A DNA stretch of 10,171 nt from Actinomycetota bacterium (GTDB taxonomy: Bacteria; Actinomycetota; Actinomycetes; S36-B12; UBA5976): contig RGCY01000029.1 in the NCBI GenBank assembly GCA_009918865.1, positions 1 through 10,171 of the forward strand, in the 5' to 3' direction. Shown here one piece after another: positions 6,040 through 10,171 of this stretch. Each line of letters starts with the position of its first letter. Position 1 is the stretch's first letter. The position numbers were made by a program, and so were the translations under genes. Under the pieces are notes generated by a model, which searched no databases, had not been told where the DNA came from, and saw only the letters and a program-made list of their open reading frames with translations.

Positions 6040-8277
6040 ATGGGTGTCATGGCACAACCAGCACGTAAGCCACGTATGAGCACGGCCAAGAAGAAGGCTC
6101 GCGCACAAGCGCGCGCCCGTCAATCCATCCCAGCAACGCGCAGCCCGCGTTCCGCCGGGGACGCGTCGAAGAAGACGCGTGCACAAAGTCCTGCAGAGCG
6201 CAGTTCCAAGACAGGTTACCCACGCACGCCGGCATCGAGTTCGCGTGCACCTCAACGCGAAGGTGCTGCCCGTAGTCCGCGAGGTGAAGGCACACGTAGT
6301 CCGCGAGGTGAAAGCAGCCGCGCATCGCGGCCTGAAGGGAGCCGCGCATCGCGGGGGGAAGGCACTCGTAGTCCGCGAGGTGAAGTCAAGTCAGGAGTTC
6401 GTTCGTCTCAGAGTGTTGGTGGACGTAGTTCCAAGCCCGGCTACTCGCGCACGCCGACATCGAGTTCGCGTGCACCTCAACGCGAAGGTGCTGCCCGTAG
6501 CTCACGAGGTGACGGCACTCGTAGTCCGCGTGGTGAAGGTAGCCGCGCATCGCGTGGGGAAGGCACTCGTAGTCCGCGTCGGGAAGATTCGCGTGCGGCA
6601 CGGCCAGCAAGGTCAGGAATTGAACGGACGGATGCATGGCGCGCACGAACTCCACGAACTGATGACCGCGTTGGTCAACGATCCAGCCGAACCGATGGCC
6701 GCGTTGGACAACGATCCAGCCGAACCGATGACCGCGCCACAGGGCGTTCGTCAGAACGCACCCAACAGCGACCTACACAACGGCCTGCACAACGGCCTGC
6801 ACAACGCCGTGAGTTGTCGCCACCTGCTCCGGCTCGTGAGACGCAGCGTCGGCCACGGGCAAGTGAAAATCGCCGTAGCGTTCCCATCTTGGCAGGCGGA
6901 AAGTCAACGCCGGTCAGCGATGACCAAATTCGACCGAGTGCATACGCCCCGGATGGATTTGTCAGTGAAGGTGCGAATGTCACGAGTTTTGCTGACGCAG
7001 GCGTATCTCCGGCACTCGTCGCCGCGCTGAATGCGGCTGGCATCACGAAGCCGTTTCCAATTCAAGCCGCGACTTTGCCGTTGGCGATTGGTGGTCGAGA
7101 CGTTTTGGGCCGCGGCCAGACTGGCTCGGGCAAAACACTTGCCTTTGGCCTTGCGATGCTGACCAATCTTGAAAAGAGCAAACCTACGTCAAGGCGCCCA
7201 ATGGCGTTGGTGTTGTCGCCCACGCGAGAACTGGCGATGCAGAGCGCGGAGGTGCTCAAGGACTTTGGGGAATCAGTGGCGGTGCGAACGCAACTCATCG
7301 CAGGTGGCATGAGTTATGAGCGACAAATTTCCGCCATCGAGCGCGGAGTGCACATCATCGTTGCAACGCCGGGTCGGCTCCTGGACCTCGTTAATCGTGG
7401 TTCTGTTGATCTCTCAGGTGTTCGCATCACTGTGCTTGATGAAGCGGATCAAATGGCAGACATGGGCTTCTTGCCGGATGTGCGCGCCATTTTGGATTTG
7501 GTCAAGCCCAAGGGTCAGCGGATGTTGTTCAGTGCAACCTTGGACCGCGGTGTTGACACAATTGTCGATGACTACCTGAACAACCCAAGCGTTCACGCAG
7601 TTGACGGTGGACAAGCATCAGTCTCTGCGATGTCGCATCACTTGCTCGTTCTCAACCCAGGGGACAAGGACGAGATTGTTGCGCAAATTGGTGCGCGCAA
7701 AGGTAAGACCATCATGTTTGCGCGTTCTCAGCTTGGTGCAGACAGAATTGGAGAGCATTTGATGTCTGTTGGAGTGCCAACAGGAGTGCTCCACGGTGGG
7801 AAGTCCCAACGAGTGCGAAATCGCACGCTTGAGATGTTCAAGTCTGGCAAGTGCCGCGTTTTGGTCGCAACCGACGTTGCAGCCCGCGGGATTCACGTTG
7901 ATGACGTGGGTTTGGTGTTGCAGATTGATTTGCCAAACAATTCAAAGGACTACCTGCACCGCGCCGGTCGCACCGCACGCGCTGGAGAAGCCGGGGTCGT
8001 GGTGTCTTTGACCACAACGAGACAACGCTCACGAGCCCTCGCTCTGCTCAAGCGTGCTGATGTGTCTGTGGCGGCTGTGTATGTGACACCTATGAGTGAC
8101 GAACTTGTTGACATCACCGGAGCAAGACGACCGAATGGTCGACCGTGGGTCATGCCCGAAGAACCGGCTCCTGTCGCCCGACGCCCACGCTCCGGTCAGT
8201 CACAGGGGCGACGCGGTAGTGGGCCCAAGCGTGGAATTGGTCAGCGCAGCTCAAGTAAGAGTCGTCCACGCGGATAG
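6040..8277 (+). CDS. DEAD-box ATP-dependent RNA helicase with long repetitive basic N-terminal tail
   Basis: The 745-residue protein has a complete DEAD-box core (about 316-685). It contains upstream Phe317 and Q-motif Gln342 in KPFPIQ, Walker A GQTGSGKT (359-366), PTREL (394-398), TPGRLLD, DEAD (467-470), SAT (498-500), IMFARS, TDVAARGI (611-618) and HRAGRTARAG (640-649). It should unwind short RNA duplexes using ATP, in ribosome assembly, mRNA decay or cold adaptation, most like the RhlE/DeaD/CshA group. The ~310-residue N-terminus is low-complexity, rich in Arg, Ser, Gly, Thr and Pro, and built from 8- and 11-residue repeats. The C-terminus (~705-745) is also basic and disordered (RRPRSGQSQGRRGSGPKRG). 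Such tails usually bind RNA and can drive condensates. Start choice: first ATG of the frame; ATGs at codons 4 and 13 are alternatives, and no strong Shine-Dalgarno helps. The dienelactone hydrolase gene starts 10 bases after the stop. Confidence 0.95.
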   Translation: MGVMAQPARKPRMSTAKKKARAQARARQSIPATRSPRSAGDASKKTRAQSPAERSSKTGYPRTPASSSRAPQREGAARSPRGEGTRSPRGESSRASRPEGSRASRGEGTRSPRGEVKSGVRSSQSVGGRSSKPGYSRTPTSSSRAPQREGAARSSRGDGTRSPRGEGSRASRGEGTRSPRREDSRAARPARSGIERTDAWRARTPRTDDRVGQRSSRTDGRVGQRSSRTDDRATGRSSERTQQRPTQRPAQRPAQRRELSPPAPARETQRRPRASENRRSVPILAGGKSTPVSDDQIRPSAYAPDGFVSEGANVTSFADAGVSPALVAALNAAGITKPFPIQAATLPLAIGGRDVLGRGQTGSGKTLAFGLAMLTNLEKSKPTSRRPMALVLSPTRELAMQSAEVLKDFGESVAVRTQLIAGGMSYERQISAIERGVHIIVATPGRLLDLVNRGSVDLSGVRITVLDEADQMADMGFLPDVRAILDLVKPKGQRMLFSATLDRGVDTIVDDYLNNPSVHAVDGGQASVSAMSHHLLVLNPGDKDEIVAQIGARKGKTIMFARSQLGADRIGEHLMSVGVPTGVLHGGKSQRVRNRTLEMFKSGKCRVLVATDVAARGIHVDDVGLVLQIDLPNNSKDYLHRAGRTARAGEAGVVVSLTTTRQRSRALALLKRADVSVAAVYVTPMSDELVDITGARRPNGRPWVMPEEPAPVARRPRSGQSQGRRGSGPKRGIGQRSSSKSRPRG
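6202..6594 (+). repeat. Duplicated minisatellite block in the helicase gene (24-bp units within a 225-bp-offset duplication)
   Basis: Two levels of repetition are visible. A block starting at 6202 (AGTTCCAAG...) recurs at 6427, exactly 225 bases (75 codons) later, each copy about 160-180 bases long. Within each copy run 24-bp units encoding 8 residues. The first copy has SPRGEGTR (6274-6297), SPRGESSR, ASRPEGSR, ASRGEGTR (to 6369) and a partial SPRGE. The second has SSRGDGTR (6499-6522), SPRGEGSR, ASRGEGTR and SPRREDSR (to 6594). The second copy lacks one unit. All changes keep the reading frame. Confidence 0.9.
6658..6756 (+). repeat. 33-bp tandem repeat in the helicase gene (11-residue units)
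   Basis: Three consecutive 33-bp units encode TDDRVGQRSSR, TDGRVGQRSSR and the diverged TDDRATGRSSE (residues 207-239). The first two units differ at only a few bases and include the shared CAACGATCCAGCCGAACC. This array is distinct in unit length and sequence from the 24-bp array before it. Confidence 0.88.
6766..6801 (+). repeat. 12-bp tandem repeat in the helicase gene (QRPA units)
   Basis: Three 12-bp units encode QRPT, QRPA, QRPA, followed by QRR. The last two units, CAACGGCCTGCA, are identical in DNA sequence, which suggests recent slippage. This is the third repeat type in the same N-terminal tail. Confidence 0.85.
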
Positions 8278-8280
8278 TCT
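8275..8280 (+). promoter_or_regulatory. Putative -10 box (TAGTCT) overlapping the helicase stop codon
   Basis: TAGTCT begins with the TAG stop of the helicase and ends 7 bases before the ATG of the dienelactone hydrolase, the leaderless geometry seen elsewhere here. A GAGG only 3 bases from the ATG (8281-8284) is too close to be a good Shine-Dalgarno. The downstream gene may therefore have its own promoter besides read-through from the helicase. Confidence 0.35.
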
Positions 8281-8287
8281 GAGGCGT

Positions 8288-9004
8288 ATGAGCGCAGCGC
8301 AGACACCACATTCTTCACACGGTGACCTCATCACCTTCACTCATGAAGGCGTCACCGGCGAGGGCTACCTCTCCTTGCCTTCCGGTGGCAGTGGGCCAGC
8401 CGTCATCGTGATTCAAGAGTGGTGGGGTCTGGTCGGCCACATCACAGACGTTGCTGATCGTTTCGCTGCGGCTGGTTTCGTGGCCCTCGCGCCAGACCTT
8501 TACCACGGACAGACTGCTGCAGAGCCAGATGAAGCCCGGAAACTGCTCATGGAACTGGATCTTGGTCTTGCAGGTGAAGAGATTTGTAAGACCGCCGGCT
8601 ATCTACTGTCACGCAACGATGTGACGTCTTCGTCGGTTGGCACCGTGGGTTTTTGTATGGGTGGGTCGCTCTCGATTTGGAGTGGCACGCTCTCAGAGGA
8701 CATCGCTGCATGTGTTGGTTTCTATCCGGGTGCGTCGTGGGAGCGCCACGCTCCACAGTGGGAGAGATATCGCGGCAAGTACGCGCAGATTCACTGCGCA
8801 GAAGGTGATGGCACCTCTGCCGCTCCCGGCATCCGCGAAGCACAGCGTGAAATCACTGCTGTTGGTGGTGTGTGTGAGATTTTTGATTATCCGGGAACGC
8901 AGCATGCATTCTTTAACGATGACAGGCCCGAAGTTTTCAACGAAGTCGCGGCAGGGCAAGCGTGGGAACGCACCTTGGCATTCCTGCGACGTTGCCTCGC
9001 TTAA
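8288..9004 (+). CDS. Dienelactone hydrolase family protein (alpha/beta hydrolase)
   Basis: The 238-residue product has the length and motifs of carboxymethylenebutenolidase-type hydrolases. IQEWWGL carries Glu44, equivalent to the Glu that holds the nucleophile. GFCMGG carries the nucleophile Cys123 rather than the usual Ser. AEGDGTSAAP carries Asp174, and PGTQHAFFN carries His206, completing a Cys-Asp-His triad at the usual spacing. ALAPDLYHG is also typical. The textbook reaction is hydrolysis of dienelactone to maleylacetate in chlorocatechol breakdown, but most family members outside such operons have other or unknown ester/lactone substrates. No aromatic-degradation gene is adjacent, so the substrate is left open. 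The protein is cytoplasmic, with no signal peptide. Start choice: ATG 8288, just before the conserved N-terminal beta strand; the frame continues upstream inside the helicase gene without a credible start. Confidence 0.92.
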   Translation: MSAAQTPHSSHGDLITFTHEGVTGEGYLSLPSGGSGPAVIVIQEWWGLVGHITDVADRFAAAGFVALAPDLYHGQTAAEPDEARKLLMELDLGLAGEEICKTAGYLLSRNDVTSSSVGTVGFCMGGSLSIWSGTLSEDIAACVGFYPGASWERHAPQWERYRGKYAQIHCAEGDGTSAAPGIREAQREITAVGGVCEIFDYPGTQHAFFNDDRPEVFNEVAAGQAWERTLAFLRRCLA

Positions 9005-9092
9005 GCACCAATTGCTAACAGTCTCTTAGACATTGCAGTTCGGCACGGGGATTCCTGATTGGACTTTGTCGAACGACATGGACTATCCGGCG

Positions 9093-9179
9093 GTAGTGAT
9101 GGGTGTGCAATCACTGCTTCGGCGTTGAATCCTCGTGCGTCACATCACGACGTTCAATGCGGACGTGACTGATTCAATG
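9093..9179. other. Inverted repeats in the convergent intergenic region, possible bidirectional transcript end
   Basis: The 9005-9207 gap between two convergent genes has no convincing gene. It contains AGTGAT-N9-ATCACT (9095-9115), extendable outward by a G-T and a G-C pair. A larger nested structure follows: CGTTGAATC (9123-9131) pairs with GATTCAATG (9171-9179, one G-T), and inside it GTCAC (9139-9143) pairs with GTGAC (9165-9169). The motif TTCAATG occurs twice (9153-9159, 9173-9179), so alternative pairing is possible. There is no T tract on either strand, so a standard intrinsic terminator is not supported. Confidence 0.3.
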
Positions 9180-9207
9180 ACGTTCCTGTTGAGACGACCC
9201 CTTGTGA

Positions 9208-10065
9208 TCAGCCAGCAGAACTTGGGGAAGTGAGAATTTCCGGACCGGTGTCGGTCACGACGATGGTGTGTTCGAACTGGGCGGTCAGTGAGCGGTCCTT
9301 TGTGACAACGGTCCACCCATCCGCCCACATATCCCACTCGTATGTGCCGAGCGTCAGCATAGGCTCGATGGTGAACGTCATCCCTGACTCAATTGGTCGA
9401 TCAAACCTTGGGTCGTCGTAGTGGGGGACGATAAGCCCAGAGTGGAACGACGTGCCGATGCCGTGACCTGTGAAATCGCGCACCACGCCGTAGTCGAATC
9501 GGCGAGCGTAAGCCTCAATGACTCGGCCAATGACTGTGATGGAGCGCCCCGGAAGCGCCGCCGCGATGCCGCGCATTGTGGCTTCATGAGTGCGCTCTAC
9601 GAGTAAGCGCGCAACCTCAGATGGCTCACCAGCAAAAAAAGTGGCGTTGGTGTCTCCGTGCACACCGCCAATGAACGCAGTGATGTCAATGTTGCAGATG
9701 TCACCCTCTTGTAACACCGTGGAGTCTGGGATGCCGTGGCAAATCACTTCGTTGATGGATGCACACAGAGACTTTGGGAACCCCCGGTAGCCGAGCGTGG
9801 AAGGGTAGGCGCCGTGGTCGCAGAGGAATTCGTGACCGATTCGGTCGAGTTCGTCTGTGGTCACACCTGGCTGGACATGGCGGCCAACTTCGACCAGTGC
9901 ATCAGCAGCAATGCGGCCGGCGATGCGCATCGCTTCGATTGTTGCGGCATCTTTGACTTCGGAACCCTTGAAGGGTTTGGGGCTTGGTCGGTCCACATAC
10001 TCAGGTCTGGCAATCGACGTCGGCACGCTGCGGCGCGGAGAAACAACACCGGGTGATAGGGCCAC
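9208..10065 (-). CDS. map: Methionine aminopeptidase, type I, MapB-like with N-terminal extension
   Basis: The 285-residue enzyme removes the initiator Met from new proteins in the cytoplasm, using two divalent metal ions. All metal ligands are visible: Asp127 and Asp138 in NIDITAFIGGVHGD, His201 in FTGHGIGTSFH, Glu234 in TIEPM and Glu265 in QFEHT. The substrate-binding His110 in VICHGIPD and His208 are present too. The ~38-residue N-terminal extension (ALSPGVVSP...SIARPEYVDRP, Pro-rich) strongly resembles that of mycobacterial MapB (Rv2861c), a feature of actinobacterial type Ic enzymes. Start choice: GTG at 10065, because the conserved ALSPG begins at codon 2 and a TACACT box ends 6 bases upstream. 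An ATG 5 bases further upstream is out of frame. The gene converges on the dienelactone hydrolase gene. Confidence 0.96.
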   Translation of the reverse strand: MALSPGVVSPRRSVPTSIARPEYVDRPSPKPFKGSEVKDAATIEAMRIAGRIAADALVEVGRHVQPGVTTDELDRIGHEFLCDHGAYPSTLGYRGFPKSLCASINEVICHGIPDSTVLQEGDICNIDITAFIGGVHGDTNATFFAGEPSEVARLLVERTHEATMRGIAAALPGRSITVIGRVIEAYARRFDYGVVRDFTGHGIGTSFHSGLIVPHYDDPRFDRPIESGMTFTIEPMLTLGTYEWDMWADGWTVVTKDRSLTAQFEHTIVVTDTGPEILTSPSSAG

Positions 10066-10071
10066 GGCATG

Positions 10072-10077
10072 AGTGTA
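10072..10077 (-). promoter_or_regulatory. Putative -10 box (TACACT) of a leaderless map mRNA
   Basis: On the minus strand TACACT is followed by 6 bases (CATGCC) and the GTG start. CTGCCA, 17 bases upstream, matches the -35 consensus TTGACA at four of six positions. No Shine-Dalgarno is present. The out-of-frame ATG inside the 6-base gap would not be translated if transcription begins at the GTG. Confidence 0.5.
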
Positions 10078-10099
10078 GGAATGTGGCTCGAAATTGGCA

Positions 10100-10171
10100 G
10101 TGAGTGGCTACACCAACACGGGTTGCGGCGCTGAATTCCGTACGGCATCAGGCACGATGAGCACATGTGGT
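10100..10171 (+). CDS. Possible start of a divergent gene, cut by the window edge
   Basis: One plus-strand frame stays open from 10079 to the end of the window, with possible starts TTG 10094 and GTG 10100. It reads VSGYTNTGCGAEFRTASG, then TMSTCG. The spacing of CG...CG pairs loosely recalls a small zinc ribbon, but only 24 codons are visible. No Shine-Dalgarno or TANNNT box supports the start. It may be a chance frame. Confidence 0.18.
   Translation, partial: MSGYTNTGCGAEFRTASGTMSTCG

Noticed and set aside
6202..6801. Regular direct repeats resembling a CRISPR array
   Set aside because: Units are contiguous with no unique spacers, lie in frame in a protein gene, and no cas genes are present.
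6179..7030. A second long open frame of 283 codons inside the helicase gene on the same strand
   Set aside because: It shadows the 24-bp and 33-bp repeats; since the unit lengths are multiples of three, a stop-free alternative frame stays open through every copy. The product is a repetitive His/Val/Arg string with no family resemblance, while the main frame carries all helicase motifs.
9033..9128. A 31-codon TTG frame after the dienelactone hydrolase gene
   Set aside because: It reads somewhat protein-like (QFGTGIPDWTLSND), but it is preceded by a stop, has no promoter or ribosome site and no recognisable family. It could be a decayed gene end, but there is nothing to support that.

Overview
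This window looks like chromosomal DNA of an actinobacterium with moderate GC content. Three things point there. The type I methionine aminopeptidase has the N-terminal extension of mycobacterial MapB. A coiled-coil/zinc-ribbon protein is followed directly by a fused RNase HI/acid phosphatase, the arrangement of Rv2229c-Rv2228c in Mycobacterium. Several start codons sit 6-8 bases behind a TANNNT -10 box, which is the leaderless-mRNA layout common in Actinobacteria. I cannot place it more finely. It reads as core genome: there are no transposases, integrases, tRNAs, CRISPR arrays or phage genes.

Layout from left to right. 4-1041 (-) is a TerC-family membrane protein. 1042-1230 is a GC-rich promoter region with two hairpins. 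1231-1383 (+) is a possible 50-residue small protein. 1393-3411 (-) is an OatA-like membrane O-acyltransferase with a C-terminal SGNH domain, converging on the small ORF. 3412-3496 is a short divergent promoter region with a perfect dyad. 3497-4237 and 4246-5406 (+) are the zinc-ribbon protein and the RNase HI/phosphatase fusion, an evident operon. 5517-5914 (+) is the RNase P RNA (rnpB). 5915-6039 is a spacer packed with palindromes. 6040-8277 (+) is a DEAD-box RNA helicase with a roughly 310-residue repetitive, Arg/Ser-rich N-terminal tail. 8288-9004 (+) is a dienelactone hydrolase family protein. 9005-9207 is a convergent intergenic region with inverted repeats. 9208-10065 (-) is methionine aminopeptidase. 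The last ~100 bases hold its promoter and possibly the first codons of a divergent gene.

The middle of the window (3.5-8.3 kb) is an RNA-handling neighbourhood: RNase H, RNase P RNA and a DEAD-box helicase lie consecutively on one strand. The flanking genes (metal/membrane protein, envelope acyltransferase, hydrolase, aminopeptidase) are unrelated housekeeping functions. No unmistakably new system is present. The most interesting signals are the recurrent leaderless-promoter geometry, the candidate small protein that shares it, the minisatellite-built helicase tail and the palindrome-rich helicase leader.
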